Shown: positions 36,290 to 49,900, counted from the first letter of the stretch. The stretch is DNA of 64,000 bases from Juglans regia (GCF_001411555.2 NC_049916.1:23467558-23531557), one strand, 5' to 3'. Numbers and translations are program-made. The notes: generated by a model not told the origin, from the sequence alone.

Positions 36290-37560
36290 ATTCCAATTGG
36301 GAGTGACAATCCGTGTTTGTGGGTCATCTTTTGTATTGTGTCAAATCATATACTTTCAATTATATGGATAAATTCGAATACGATCTGTTAATTATCTAAA
36401 TAGGTCAGATCTTCAAATCCTAACACAATATATTTAGATAACGAATCGTATCGTATTATTCATTTTAAACTATTTAATAATTAATTAAAAATGAGTAGAC
36501 ATGAAACGACTCATTTAAACATGTTTCATGTAAATTAGTTGAGCTAATCTTCATAATCAATTTAACTTGATTAACATAATTTCACATAAAAATTAAAATA
36601 TACATTTATTTGTAGCCACAATAAGACCATCTACTAACAAAAAAAATATCAATATTTTTCAGAATTTAATTTATAATAAAACCAATATTAATGCCTAAAG
36701 TCGCACAGCAGGCCTAAAAGATAGAAATAGTCATCCCGACGCGCTATGCTCGAGCTTTGATCAGTATGGTTTGAAGCCCCTGACGATTGGTCGGTGTGGC
36801 TATACCAGTACGGCGTCCATACATGCATCCATGACAATGAATAGGAGATAAATATACAGGAAAAGTAAAAGAGATGGAGATACACAGATTTATGTAATTC
36901 GGTATAATGCCTACGTCCACGGGTCATTTAGGGCGATCCACTATAATATAATTGTTTTATAGTCTCTCATGGTCTCTCATCCTCGCTGTACAATAGAAAT
37001 CTGAAATCTATTTTCTGGAAATAATCTCCTTTCTGGAGCTCTCGTCTCAAGGTTGAAGAAGTTGAAGTATGGAACCCCCTCCATCTGCTCATCGTTCATT
37101 TATGTCACACCTCATCTCCTTTATATCACATCCCGTCCTTTCCTCCTGACACGTTATCCTTCCTCATCCTTTTGTCCGTTTCTTTCCTCCTCTCTCACTT
37201 CGTTCATGATGAGATTCCCAACCTTAGATTGGCTTGGAAAGTCACTTTGAGTCTGTGATATTTTATCTCATTCAACCCATATTATAACTCTAACAATAAT
37301 AAATATGAGTATAGTTCTAAAATTACAATCTCAACAATAAAAATATAAGCATATTAAGAAATAACAATGTTACAACCCAGCAATAATACATTTGAAATTT
37401 TAAAATTTAAACACGTTATTCCATGTAGATTTCGGATTAAGCGAGTTTACATGTTTATTAATCGTGTTTTAACAGATCAACTTGTTTTAACCCGAACATA
37501 TTTATATCAAATCCAAATCTGCTAGTTTCATGTTATATTCGTGTTACGTATTATCATCCT
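36290..37560. repeat. Old transposon-like repeat interrupted by an LTR fragment
   Basis: 36290-36690 and 37370-37560 share the ACACG/CCTAACAC wording of 16480-17100 and end in mirror-like termini (GGGAGTGACAATCCGTGT; right reverse complement AGGATGATAATACGTAACAC). The 36690-37295 block between them is a different sequence, so I read this as one repeat split by a later insertion. Confidence 0.45.
36690..37295 (-). mobile_element. LTR-like fragment (TGTTAGAG start on the minus strand)
   Basis: On the minus strand it begins TGTTAGAGTTATAATATGGG and contains CCGTGGACGTAGGCATTATA, shared with 26680-27350. No gene is present and the TSD was not resolved. Confidence 0.5.
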
Positions 37561-37573
37561 TAATTTCAATAGA

Positions 37574-37748
37574 GAGTAATACTAGATAATACAATCTTAA
37601 GATGTGCAAGTCGTACTTCTTTTGAAAAAGAATGTGATCTACTATTAAAAATAAATTTTTTAATATAGATCTTATCGTTATTCACGTTCTTTTAAAAAAG
37701 ACTGTATAGAATTTGCACATCCGAAAACTGCATTTAGCATTAGTACTC
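37574..37748. mobile_element. Mutator-like MITE copy
   Basis: The ends are GAGTAATACTAGATAATACA and, reverse-complemented, GAGTACTAATGCTAAATGCA, with GATGTGCAA inside each. The flanking TTCAA matches on both sides, but the full 9-mer does not. Confidence 0.6.
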
Positions 37749-38728
37749 TTCAAACAATATTAAACTTTATTTTGAATTTACTGTCTATAATCATACTCAT
37801 TGATATGCTCTATCATTTTTTTTCGCTTTATAAATCGATTACTTACAATGTGACATGTCAATTAATATAACTTGATGATAAAATTTAAGATAAAAGATAA
37901 CAAATTTCTTTCTCAAAGATAATCATAAAATATGTATAAGATTGCGTTTGAATGTTGAAATAATTTCAGATAATTTGAGTTAATCTATCAATAATAATAT
38001 TTTGTGAACCTATTGATATATATTTGAATATAAATAAATTGTGATGCATGTCTAAATTAAGATAAATATTAACTTTTTATAAAAAATTATCTTTTTTAAA
38101 AAAAGTTAAGTTTTTATAAATAAAAAATTAATTTCATAAATAATTAATTTGAGCTGGCTCGAGAAAGACTGCCAAAACATCCTAGACGGATATTGGAATT
38201 TCAAGTCTACAAAGTATGAAAGGATATATCATATACCTCTCATGCCCATGTGTTGCGAATCCCAATGTCCACCGAATTTGTGGAAGTTGTTTTCTGTTTT
38301 TTTTCCAAATGAAAAGTATGTTTAGACGCAACAGAATCTTTCGAAATACCATCAATTAACAGCATTATTTTCTTTTGAAAAATTCTTCTCATTATTTATT
38401 ATTTCTTATTTCTTATTTCATATTCCACATTTTATAAAAAACATCCTCACATTTTATAAAAGAAAAAAAATTATACATGTAGGGTATAGGAGGAAACAAT
38501 CATTGATGTATAGAATTCTTAATTTCTTTTGTATCATTTTCTTCAATAATTTTAATCACTAAAATAAGGTCAAGAGTCAAGATGATGACCATGATTGACC
38601 CAACAAAATCGAATTTAAAATAATATTATTTTATTACATAGTTGTGTACAATCTGTTATTTAGTAGTAACTTTATCATTTCCCATGTTTTAATGCTCGAA
38701 TTATTGATAGGTTGGTTTGGCATTTTTT

Positions 38729-39300
38729 CACTAATGCTATTTATAATTGTAAAATATGTAAATATTATGTAATTATTTTGAAAAAGAGTAAAGTTTATTA
38801 TTAATTAATTAATTTTTTTCAAGTGAGTTCTGTATTTAATCATTTTTTTCAGAGAGATTTCATCGAACTTGCGCACTTTACGATTGTAAATATCATTTCT
38901 CTAAGCATAATATAACTCTTATTTTTTTCTATAAAAGAAGTGTTACGGCCACAAAAAAAATATATAAAAGTAGACTTGCAAACTGACGTGATTTCATATG
39001 ATCAGTTAGTTTTAATTTACAATAAAAGTAATTTTACAATACGACGTACCACATCAAACTATGTCAGTTTTTTAATTTACTGTTATGTAGTTTTTTTTGT
39101 GACTAAAGTATTTTTCTTTCTACAAAATGTTTGAAAAATTTCATCATTCATGTAGGTATGAAAAAAGAGTAATGTTATGTACAATTGTTTTAAAAAATAA
39201 GAGTTTACTATTAAAAAACGTGGGTCTTATATTTATTAAATTTTTTCAAAAGAATTACACAGCGCTTACGCACTCTACAATTATAAATATTATTTCTTAA
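38729..39300. mobile_element. Three MITE copies in a row
   Basis: 38729-38901 and 39165-39298 carry the AATGCTATTTATAATTGTA / AATGATATTTACAATCGTA ends of the Mutator-like family with the GCGC..TTACGC subterminal motif. 38943-39107 is a third, different family with inverted ends CGGCCACAAAAAAA and TAGTCACAAAAAAA and internal TGACGTG/CGTCA arms. TSDs are unclear. Confidence 0.55.
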
Positions 39301-40060
39301 TAATGTAATATGAAAACAATTGAGAGGAAAAGAAGACAGAAGAACGTGGGAAGTAGATGAAGAAGAAATGAGGAAGTCTTTTTGTTTGTTTTTGTTGTAT
39401 GGTGATGCCTATAATATAATATGATTGGGAAAGGAAGGAAAAGACTGAGGTCTAGGGGGCCGGGGAAGACTTGCAAGTCAAATTACCCATCAAATGCATG
39501 CCATTAAAAAACAGTCTGTTCTCTTGAGATCAGTGGAGATCGAAGAGAGAGGGCTGGGTCTCACAACGCGGAGTTGCCTTCGAATTGACACCTCTGGAGA
39601 ATCTCTACACATCTGTGTTCTTTTCGGTCACTAATCATAGATATTTTTATAAACAAATTAAAACCCAAGACCAATTCTTAAAGTGCTTTACATACAAACA
39701 ACACAGACGTACGTCGGGTTGATAAAAATCCACTCATTATGCACATCCAAGGTGATTTCCTCCGGGGTGTTTCGGTAGTACTATTACTGCTACGATATTG
39801 AAAAATCTTATTAGAACCTGTTCATCAGTATATCAGCGAGAATGAATATATAGATGTTTTTACCTCAATATTATTAAAATTCAAGATTCAAAAAACCATA
39901 TATATATATATATATATATATATCTAAACAATCTTAGGTATTAGAATAAATAACTAAAAAAGCAACAAAAGAATGAAGAAAAAGGGGTTTGGTCATAAAG
40001 GGAAAACTTTTAGAAAACTATTCAAAAAGTGGCTTCGAAAATAATGTTCAAGACCCTAAC

Positions 40061-40103
40061 AACCCAATTTATCTTATCTTAAATGAATAAGATAAATTGG
40101 GTT
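40061..40103. repeat. Perfect 17-bp inverted repeat with 9-nt loop
   Basis: AACCCAATTTATCTTAT (40061-40077) pairs completely with 40087-40103. No U-run follows and no gene ends here, so a bacterial-type terminator reading does not apply. Confidence 0.9.
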
Positions 40104-40185
40104 TAATTAATTTGAGATTCAGAAAACTTTGCATCAATTTGCTTGATGGAGATGTTTCATGAATATCAACTAGATAGTTCACATT

Positions 40186-40830
40186 AGGGGTGCTACCTAC
40201 ACCCTACGGAGTGGGGTTGTCCCCATCCCACCCCCCGCCCCCACATATGCTTAGGGTGGAGTTTGCAGTACCCTAGCAATCTGCCCCCGTTATGAAGATT
40301 GCTGATGGGGGCGGGGCGAACCTCTCATCCGTCCACCCCCCATTCACCACCACTCACGACTGTGAGTTGTCCCAGTCGAAAACAAAATACACATAAAAAA
40401 ACATTTAAACACAACAAATTTACAAAACTATCTCATATCCACAATAATATACATCAAAAACCAAAACTAGCAACTAGATCTGACCAAAAACAACTAGAAA
40501 TTTAAGGATATGAGGAAAGAAAAAAAAACTTCATCCACAAGACCGCGCTGCCAAATAGGAAAGAGAGGGGGAAGAGAGAAGATTGAGACGTGGGTCATGC
40601 CGTCGTGACAACAGTGAGAGGGAGAGAGGGCAGCAACACACGGCAGAGAGGGGCTCAAAACGGCGCATGGAGAAAGAAGGGGAGGGAGAGAGAGAGAGAG
40701 AAGTGATATGCAGAGAGGGGGAAGTGGAACCCCAAACCACCCTCCCCCCCAAAAAAAACGATGCCATTTTGTTTTTAAGATTTCATTACCCAAGCCCAGG
40801 GTTCGCTTGACCACTCTTCCCATGCACATT
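40186..40830. mobile_element. GC-rich island, possible hAT-like remnant
   Basis: The block starts AGGGGTGCTACCTACACCCT, is CCCC/GGGG-rich to 40350, has a (GA)n-rich middle (40610-40720), and nears its end with a stretch whose reverse complement reads GGAAGAGTGGTCAAGCG. The start and the GC-rich ends resemble plant hAT elements, but no inverted partner or TSD was found. Open frames here are low-complexity and not credible proteins. Confidence 0.3.
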
Positions 40831-40886
40831 TCAAGTGAAAAAAAAATATATGTCTTATTTTACTAGAAAATGTCTTACCAGATTTA

Positions 40887-41465
40887 GAGTATTGGTAGTA
40901 GCCTCAATAAATTTTGACCAAAATTTGATTAGAAAATTCACTTTTACAAATTTAGCTAACTATTTTTTAACAACATTAAATAATAGGCTCAACAAATCTA
41001 TCACTATTCTATTAAAATATTGATTTTGAACTTTTTATTTATTTTAATTCTAACTTATATATGATTGTATTAAATAATATATATTACATCACTAATTTAA
41101 CAAATCTACATTACACATCATTTAATACAAAAATTATTTATTTTGAAAAATAAGGCAAAAAGGAAGGGTTCGGTGCAAACTGCAGAAAGAGAACTTAAAA
41201 TTGGTTGTTGCCCAAGAGTGAGGAAAGCCATTTGTTAAAGCATGAAATGAAACTGCGCCACAAGTGAAACACACTAAACGAGCAGAAGTGGGATGAGAAT
41301 TTTTTGTGCCAAAATATTATTTTGGCAAGTAGTTGGGACTTAATAGATTTGGCCAATGAAAATGTTGAAATCTAAAATTACTGTAGTTTTGGTGAGTCTA
41401 CTATAGCGCTTTTTGTACAATTTAATTAAATTTTGACTTTGTCAAACTTACTACTAGTGCATGCT
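40887..41465. mobile_element. Harbinger-like MITE with TTA TSD
   Basis: TTA is at 40884-40886 and 41466-41468. The ends are GAGTATTGGTAGTAGCCTCA and, reverse-complemented, AAGCATGCACTAGTAGTAAG. It is 579 bp and probably holds other sequence inside (41160-41300). Confidence 0.6.
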
Positions 41466-42369
41466 TTAAAAGGTATCTATGCAACCCTTGGTGGACCAAA
41501 TATCAAACTAATTTTAAAATTTAAATTTTAGAAATTAAGTTATATTATGTGACTTGTGTGTGGTGTAGATGTCTTAAAATAATATTTTTCTTCATTATAA
41601 TAGGACATTTTTCTTCGTTTGACTCTCGTGGGAGTCTAACGAACTTCAATGTGTCTTAAATTAATTTTCCAATTTCGCGCGAACTTACCTCCAACTAATT
41701 ACAACTTAATTAAACTAATTTTTGTGATTAGAATAGGACGATACAATTATATAATGTGTCCTCGACAAGTCAAAATGAACGCATTTGCGATGAACATAGC
41801 TTTAGCAAGGAAATTCTCCATCATGAAACTCGCAATATTGGATTGAAACACAATGATTCAATTAATTGAAGGGGGGGGTTCAAACTTCATTCCAAGAAAT
41901 AACGGGCCGGAGACCCCATTAACAAGACTGACTGAAATTGCTATTACAAGAATGAGAAGTCCTCGATCGCATCTCAGACTTGCTGACCACTTTATTGCCT
42001 TTGAAGCTTGAAACTCTCATTAGTGCTATATATATCGTTGATCATATATATGTTCAGAATCAAAAACTAAAATCAAATGGATGTCCAGAAGCTTTACTTG
42101 GAAAAATCTGGAATTTCCTGGTAAAAGTCCAAAACCGATAGAAACAAAAATTTCAAGGAGCACAAAGGTGCGTCAATGTCAATATTCATCAGTCTCTGGT
42201 GACTTTATGTCATGAAGCCGTGTGGGTTCCATGGCGGATTTTTTTAAGGACTTTTCTGCCCCCCCTCAGCTTCGACGACTCGGTCGTGATCACAACCCTT
42301 CTTTATAATGAACCAATCCCTGTAAGTCATGCACCAACACAAATTTATATCCCCTACCTTTATGAATAT

Positions 42370-42381
42370 CTATATATATTC
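42370..42381 (+). promoter_or_regulatory. TATA box of the NAC gene
   Basis: CTATATATATTC is 103-114 bp upstream of the ATG at 42484. Confidence 0.5.
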
Positions 42382-42483
42382 TCCGATGATGCTTTGAGCT
42401 CGTATCTACGTAATATCAAAAACCTTCACACAACCTTACAAAGATCAGAAGAGTAGGGAAACAGTGACCTGCGCGCAGCCAAG

Positions 42484-44143
42484 ATGACAGCCACTGCCAT
42501 GAATGAAATGACACCGGAGCTCGAACTTCCGGGCTTCCGATTCCACCCAACAGAAGAAGAACTTCTCGAGTTCTACCTCAAGAACACGGTGTTTGGAAAG
42601 AGACCTCGTTTTGATATCATTGGCTTCCTCAACATCTATCATCATGACCCTTGGGATTTGCCCGGTACGTAAATTTGCTGCATGGCTGGCTTTATTATTA
42701 CCATCTTTAATTTCTTGCTTTGCTTGGTTTCTTTCAATACGATCGAGTAATAATATATCATTATGCTTACTAATATGCTGTATTATATATTATGGTTGTT
42801 GAAATCACAGGGATGGCGAAGATTGGTGAAAGGGAATGGTACTTCTTCGTACCGAGGGATAGGAAGCATGGCAGTGGTGGGAGGCCTAACCGGACCACTG
42901 AAAATGGGTTTTGGAAGGCCACCGGTTCAGACCGGAGAATTTTGAGTTTATCGGATCCGAAGCGGATCATTGGCTTGAGAAAAACCCTTGTTTTCTATAA
43001 AGGAAGAGCACCTAGAGGAACCAAGACAGACTGGGTGATGAACGAGTATCGCCTCCCTGATTCATCTCCATTACCTAAGGTTTGCTACTTTTCCGGCATG
43101 GTAGCTTTACTTCGAAGATGATCAGTTCAACTGTTTGATTATTCAGTTTAAAGAACATGACTAGAACTTGCTAGGGATATTTTCCGATCGGGCTAATTTG
43201 CTCGTTTCAGAAAATGTCTGTAGTACTTTGGAAAGGAATTTTCCAAGTCCACGGATACTAAGTTCCAAGAAAACAACATCTCTCTTTCAAGTATCAAGTA
43301 TATATCCCTCAAGATCATTTGAATTAATTGCTATTTGGGAAGTTTCCATGAAAATGGTTAGACTATTGCATGGAAATATTAATTAGTCTATTATCCATTG
43401 ATCAGCTCATGATGCACAGTTGCACACCATGCCGAAATCCTAGTTTCCTTTGTTATTTTGGTATATATGGAAAACATCCTAGGTCCCACTACGTACTGGT
43501 AGGTAGGTAGAACTTAGAAGAGAGTCGGAAGTAGTTAGTCAGGTAGTTAGGAGTTTTTATTGTTTAATGTTGGGCCTAGCATGATAAATATCTCCCATGT
43601 GTTGGAATCTCAGTAGTTGCAAAAGTTTAATCTCTGATCTGTTTTCAAATGCAGGAAATAGTACTGTGTAAGATATACAGGAAGGCAACTTCTTTGAAAG
43701 CCCTAGAACAAAGGGCAGTTATGGAGGAACAGATCATCATGAAGAACTTTCATTCTTCCCCAGCTTATTCATCTCCACCACAATCAACATCAGTACCACA
43801 GCTTGAAACCGTCTCGTTTCTAGCACAACATGAGGAGGATCAGTTTTTGGCACCAATTCCTCATGCAGTACACAACAACATTGTCTTCAAGAAAGAAGCA
43901 GAAGAAGAAGTACAGGCCGTAGCAGCAATAGAGGATCAGGCGGAGGAAATGGCCGGAGAAAGATCACAAATGGAAAGCGGAGTATTTTGCACACCACTGC
44001 AATTTCCATTAGGGAAGGACAACTTACCAGAACTTCAAGTTCCAAAATTGATGATGGACTGGACCCAAGACACGTTTTGGACTCAGTTAAACAGTCCTTG
44101 GCTTCAAAGTCTGACCCCTTATGCCAACATTCTCAACTTTTAA
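42484..44143 (+). CDS. NAC-domain transcription factor
   Basis: A plant-specific DNA-binding regulator acting in the nucleus. Three exons give 312 aa: 42484-42664 (phase 1), 42811-43079 and 43655-44143. This two-intron layout inside the NAC domain is standard. Subdomain A is [18 protein letters not shown] (residues 15-32). B ends DPWDLPG at the first junction. C is [20 protein letters not shown] then [13 protein letters not shown] is [20 protein letters not shown] then WVMNEYRL. E is [11 protein letters not shown] at the start of exon 3. The variable C-terminus contains [15 protein letters not shown], a Ser/Pro/Gln patch, an acidic stretch ([20 protein letters not shown]) and aromatic [18 protein letters not shown], plausibly the activation region. 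There is no C-terminal membrane segment. It looks closest to the NAC22-like group, but this is from memory of motifs only. The first ATG is used; in-frame Met6 and Met9 are also possible. Confidence 0.95.
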
Positions 44144-44189
44144 TGCCCTTTTAATGTTAATTATGCACTACCCTAGCTAGCTAGGATAC

Positions 44190-44195
44190 AATAAA
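44190..44195 (+). terminator. Poly(A) signal AATAAA of the NAC gene
   Basis: A canonical AATAAA hexamer 47 nt after the NAC stop codon. Confidence 0.45.
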
Positions 44196-44602
44196 CTTGG
44201 GTCTTGTACAGAAATTCTGTGCAGGAACTTGGGTACTTTTTTTTTATCAGTCAACCGCACTTCACGCTTTAAGGAAATTCTTGCCCAGTGTTTTGTTATT
44301 TAGGTGGCTGGCCATGAATCGGTTTCATCCTTCCCAGATCATGTTTTCCCGTTCGGGTTAAAGAACAATTGGAAAACTTGAGGAAGCGCGGAGAATTGGG
44401 TTATAGCTAGCAAGATGATCGATCTCTTGCTTAATTCCTCGACAAGTTATCTCAGTGCTAAGGATAGGAATGGATTCTTCTGAACAAAGGGGCTTTTCTT
44501 CAATGAGTCTTGTATTGAAGAGATTGCCATCAACTCTTTGTCGTTGTATTTCTTTGTTTTTTTCTTGGACGAAGTTGGAGGGAAAGCTTGTATGGAACTC
44601 CA

Positions 44603-44646
44603 TTTTTTTTTTTTTTTTTTTTTTTGTTGTTGTTGTTGTTGTTGTT
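44603..44646 (+). repeat. T23 followed by (GTT)7
   Basis: A pure T tract runs directly into GTT triplets about 460 bp downstream of the NAC stop. It is a compound microsatellite and likely length-polymorphic. Confidence 0.85.
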
Positions 44647-45424
44647 ATTGTACATTTTGGATCTCGAGTAATGACAATAAGAAAAAGCAGCAGCTTTCGT
44701 TTTGATTTTGTTTGGGATAGGGATGGATTTCATTTTCTGGTGATAAATCTAGAACTCAGATTTCTGTCTGTCTGGAATGAGATGACTGGGTCAAGTGGCC
44801 ACAAGGTCAGGGTTTTACGCGTAGGAGGAGGCAATAGTATTACTTACTGGTGCGAAGAGTAGGTATGTATGGAGTCATGGACCACACAATAATGTTCTGC
44901 AACTGTAGTTCAATTTTAAGGCTATTCAGCCATTTATTTTTTTTTATTGTTGCTTGCTGATTGTAGATACAAATCAATTGGACGGCATTCTTTGACGTGT
45001 TACTACTATTCTATGTGATGTCACGTCATTTATTAAAACAATTAAAAATATAAAATATAAAATAGATAGAAAGAATCTATAATTTCAATCTATTTTTGGT
45101 TTGAATATATATTTTTATTTTTATTTTTTTAATAAATCATGTAACACTGCGTTGTGGTGTCACGTCAATGATCATTTTAGTTAAAAGTTTCACACGGCCA
45201 AAAATCAGTCGTAATCGACCTCAGGCAAAATAGTGATAGTGATTCGTGAAAGGATTCACACGTATTTGAAAATTTTGGTCACTTCGGCATAAGATTGAGA
45301 GAGATACACATTATAATATCGAGAGAAATTATAGACTTATTTCTGTATTACAATTTGTTTATAACTATGTTATAAAATAATATTATTGTAAATTTTTATT
45401 TTCCTCTTACTCATGATTTGATGG

Positions 45425-45940
45425 GTTTAAATTTAGGAATCGTTTAGATTTAAAATTCACCTCAACTCATCTTATTTCATCATTATAATTTTTCTAAATT
45501 CTCACACAAAATATAATAAACAATTCATCTTTTTCAAATCTCAAAACAACTTTCTCAAATTTCCATACAAAATATAATAAATAATTTAACTTTTATTCTA
45601 TTATTTACAAACCATCTCAACAACTCATTTATAAATCCAAACCACTTATAAAAAATATTATTATATTTAAAATCGTATATAAATTGCGAATAAGTTACAA
45701 GGCTATGACTACTTTTAATTTGAGCCTCGATTGTTTTCGTAAATGAGATAAGATAAAATAAATTGAGATAAAATTTAAAAATTAAATAAAAAATTATTAA
45801 AATATATTTTTTAATATTATTTTTATTTTTATATTTAAAAAAATTAAATTATTTATTTTATTTTGTGTAAAAATTTAAAAAAATTATAATAATTAAATTA
45901 AATAAATTAATAAATTTTGAAAAAACAAACGAGACCTTAT
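45425..45940. mobile_element. Two Tourist-like MITE copies side by side
   Basis: 45430-45650 (ATCGTTTAGATTTAAAATTC.. and ..AAATCCAAACCACTTAT) and 45720-45937 (GCCTCGATTGTTTTCGTAAA.. and ..AAACAAACGAGACCTTA) share the family core (TTATTTTGTGTAAAAATTTA type), the first in opposite orientation to the second. Confidence 0.6.
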
Positions 45941-45989
45941 TCACAATCATAGCCTTGAGGTTCACAATCATATAAATTGTGAATAATCG

Positions 45990-46993
45990 TTCTCAGCTTC
46001 TCGGCGCAATTAGCTGCGAAGAAAGGATCGGATCTGTCGCTAGATACGGATTGCATTAGCTGGACAAGGATCATCAGCCATTTGTCAATTTCTCACTCCT
46101 CAATCAGCTGCATCTTTCTCTAATCTCAGCAGAAAATTCTTCTGGGTAAATTCCAAAACAGCTCTTTATTAAAGGTACTGCTCTCGGTTTCAGAAGTCAT
46201 CTATATACATGAATACAATTTACTTCTAGAGGAAAACTTAACTTAATAGAACAACTTTGCATTGGGTTTATCCGTGACTTGCGTCACCCTAAACATCCAG
46301 GTTCCCTATTGCTTAAAAAACTTGATTCCTCTTTCAAAACTGGAGGGAGAGGAGATTCCCTTGCTTGAGCAATCTTTACCTTTCCAACAGAAGCTAACAG
46401 GATGGGACATTGCTCATAAGTCCAGATGATATACCCAATTCCACTGCTTGTTTCTGTACATAATGCAGTGAGAATAGCTCATTAAAAAAGTCCTATGAGC
46501 AAACACAGATTTGGCGGGGCGGGCATCACACTCGCTTTACAATCGAACTATGTATTGTGTCATCAAACAACTGCAGTCGCTCAAGTCAGTTTCCTAATCA
46601 GCACAAACTTGCCTTGTATAATTGGACCGGTGAAGTATCAACCAATTGCATTGGTCTGCCGATTATGATTTAGAACGACTGGTATAGAACCCAGAAGAGT
46701 TGGCAATGCAATACCTCCCTGATCTGGGGACAAAAAACATGGATTGCCTTACCAAATATTCTCTAATCAAGTCTTTTCTCTAAGTGACATGAACAGCCAA
46801 CCAAAGCAGTCCATTATGGGCCACGGCAGATGAAGTAAATGATATCCAAAGATAATAGAAGGAACACGTTAAAACTCCATGTCATAAACTTCCCCAAAAG
46901 ATCCTGAGCTTCAAAAGATTCTATGAAAGGGCTGTAGCTGCAGATATTAAACCAACATAACAATGCAAAAATATCAACGCTTCTGTAAAATAC
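45990..46993 (-). other. 3' flank of the DUF632 gene
   Basis: Moderately GC-containing, single-copy-like DNA without coding support. It probably includes the 3' UTR of the minus-strand gene ending at 46994. Confidence 0.4.
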
Positions 46994-49900
46994 TCAGCCC
47001 TGTGAAACTCTATCACGATCTTGGCGATCCCTTTGTTCTTCACAACGTTGCAAAAGTTCCTCATAAGCTCCCATGGAGTTAGCTGTGAATCTCTCCATGG
47101 CCTCAAAAATTTTCTGCAGACTTGCCTGCAGACTACTATTGTGAGTGTCACTCTGATAGACAATCTCTCCAACTGAGAGACCGTTACCATCCCCAGAGAC
47201 CAGAATCATTTTCTTGTCAAATGTCTGGATCTCCTTCTGTATCTTTTGGTCCTCTCTATCCAAATTCTTAACTTTCCTCTCCGGGTCCTTGTTAGCCATC
47301 ATCATCCTTTGGCGCATTTCTACCTTATCTTGTTCCCAGATCTGAATCACAAAAACACGCAAAGAGTCCTCCACTTCCTTCTCAGATATTCTCTCCAGAG
47401 CTTGTGACCACTGATTACAGATTACAAAAACAGGCGGTGCACCAATCCTACTGGGTGAGAAAGGAGCTACCCCATCGACTGTTTCCTCAGGTTCATACAG
47501 AAGACATTTCAGAAGCCAATTATTCAAGGCTCTCACATATCCCTTCTGGGCACTTATCCAACTAGTGAAAGTGACAGTCCACCGAATAAGCTCATGCCCA
47601 AACTCCAAAGTGGCACTAATATTACCATCACCAAGCTTCTTGCCTGATCCAATCGGACCTAAACCTTTGGCTTCCCTGATTGCTTGGCACTGACTACGAT
47701 GGCATTCAAGCATACTTTTCCACATTCTGGTTAGCCTGAAGGGAAAGAACTCCGCATTAACCACCATCAAGAAAATAACAGCAACCGTAGATCATATATA
47801 CAAAAGCATATGGACAAGGGCGTCAGTGCCCAAGTTCCAAAGTAGCATTCATCAAGAAAAGGAAATGCATGAAGAGAATACATAAACATATACATATATA
47901 CATATAAAGAGCAAAAAAACAAAAAAAGAATTTGATGTCAATGTTTATAGAAAAAAAGAGCCCTCATCTGTGTTCTAACTGAGGTAGTTTCCTGCTTCCC
48001 TAATCACCACATAATTTTATATACCCTAACCAACACACATTTTTAGAAACGTACACACACTACTTTCTTTGGCTTCCAGCCAGAGCAAACAATATCTCCC
48101 CAAATAACATTATATAAGCTCTCCTTCCATAATTTGAATGATGAAGTATCAGGAAGATCATCTGATACCATTCTATATTTGGGCAGCATACGTCCATGAC
48201 TAGCTCAACCTTGGCCATCTATTTTTGTCAAAGGAAATCAATAAACAAAAGTTTCAACAGTATACAACTGGCCCTTCAAAATTAGTTGCAAATAACAGGT
48301 TACAAATTTCTATAGGTCCTATCCATCAAATGACTTGAATTTGGATACCTTCATGAATGTCTCTCCTCAAACGCCTAAGGTATATGACATGTTGAAGTAC
48401 ATCATATAATTGATACCTAAATTAGTGTAGAAACTGAAACAGAGCTAAAATCATATAAGTTAAATAGAAATAGACCTACCATCTTAGCATACACTTGCAA
48501 ACATTTTAAACAGGACCTTGAGCTAGGACCCATTAACTGTTCGGTTCAATTTTTTCTCCTTGTTCTTTAGTAAGTATATAATTCATTGAACAACACAGGC
48601 AAAGTGGCCCAATCTTAGAGAATAAGTATCAACTCCAGTGAAGAACTATGATGCCCCAAGATAAAGATAAAAATAAAAAACAGTGCAAATATTTACTAGT
48701 AAAGTTAAGAGATACTAAAAATGCCATAAAACTTACCTAGCCAACTAGAAACTTAATTTGCACAATAGCCAGGCCAAAGTTTAATTTGCACAATTCTTTT
48801 ACCTAATCGTGCGTGATACTTTATTTCGACATCTAGGTGCTGGGGGGTGCTATTATGTGATACCTCCTACTAGGCCTACAATTCCTCAGTTTTGCTCTTT
48901 ATTCCTCACCCTGGCTTCAAAAGTCACTGATGCGAATAATAGCAATGTTTCAAAACATCCTAAATCCAAAGTCATATCCCTCCTCAAACAATGTGAAAGA
49001 GTGACCACTGATCCTACCTAGGCCATGGACCAAGTATAAATGATACCCCAACCCGCCCCCCAACAAAAAACAAAATCCACAGGGGTAGAGCATTTGAACT
49101 TCCAAATATCAGTAAGACAAATCAAGACAATTAAAGACTTTTTATTTTATTTTTGGTTAAGAAGACAACTAAAGAATGTTGATAGTGATCTATCAGATTT
49201 GACAGTATAAATAAAGCATGCGATAGGAAACATGCCACTAATAATAACAATAATTAAAAGAAAATATAAGAGAAGATAAACATCCATAAAAGCCATAAAA
49301 TAACTGTGACATAACAAAGTAACACAAATAAGAGATATCAAAAGCTGCAAAATACGATTGCTAGATTTATAATCCACATACCCTTGAATTAATTCATTTA
49401 GTTGTGGCCACAGCTCTTCATCCCTAATCTTACTAATTGTCACAGATATCTTATCAACAACCTGAATTGCCATTCTTATTTTTGCAGACAGTTCCCTTAT
49501 TAAAGTACGAGTTGTATCAACCTTGTGAACCTCGGCGCCCCTTTCATCTAAGCGCTTCAGCTTATCTACTTTCCTATCATAGATGACCCGCATCTTTTCC
49601 TCAGCCTGCAAAACAACACAATGTTAATAACTCAGAGAAAACACAAAAGAACAGAATTAGGATCCACGCAAAACTTTGGAACATAACCGATGTCATATTA
49701 TTGATCAAATCCACCAAAAGGATCAGGACTCATATGCTTGGTACAGCACACTGACTGAGACTCAGTATAAAACACACAGGTACATAACATTGCAAAAGGA
49801 TAAGAATTTTAAAGTGATCCCAACTTAATCGCAGAAATCAACATGATCTAAAACACACCCATACCTTAACTTCGTTATAGAGTTTTTTTTCCCAAAGATA

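Noticed and set aside
40061..40103. Hairpin as a transcription terminator
   Set aside because: Intrinsic terminators are bacterial; this is plant nuclear DNA, no gene ends there and no T-run follows.
40494..40829. 111-codon Leu/Ser/Pro-rich frame on the minus strand
   Set aside because: It is the translation of a GA/CT-rich tract and a G-run; the opposite strand is equally open. No domain.
42484..44143. Membrane-bound (NTL-type) NAC
   Set aside because: The C-terminus (ending [11 protein letters not shown]) has no hydrophobic helix.
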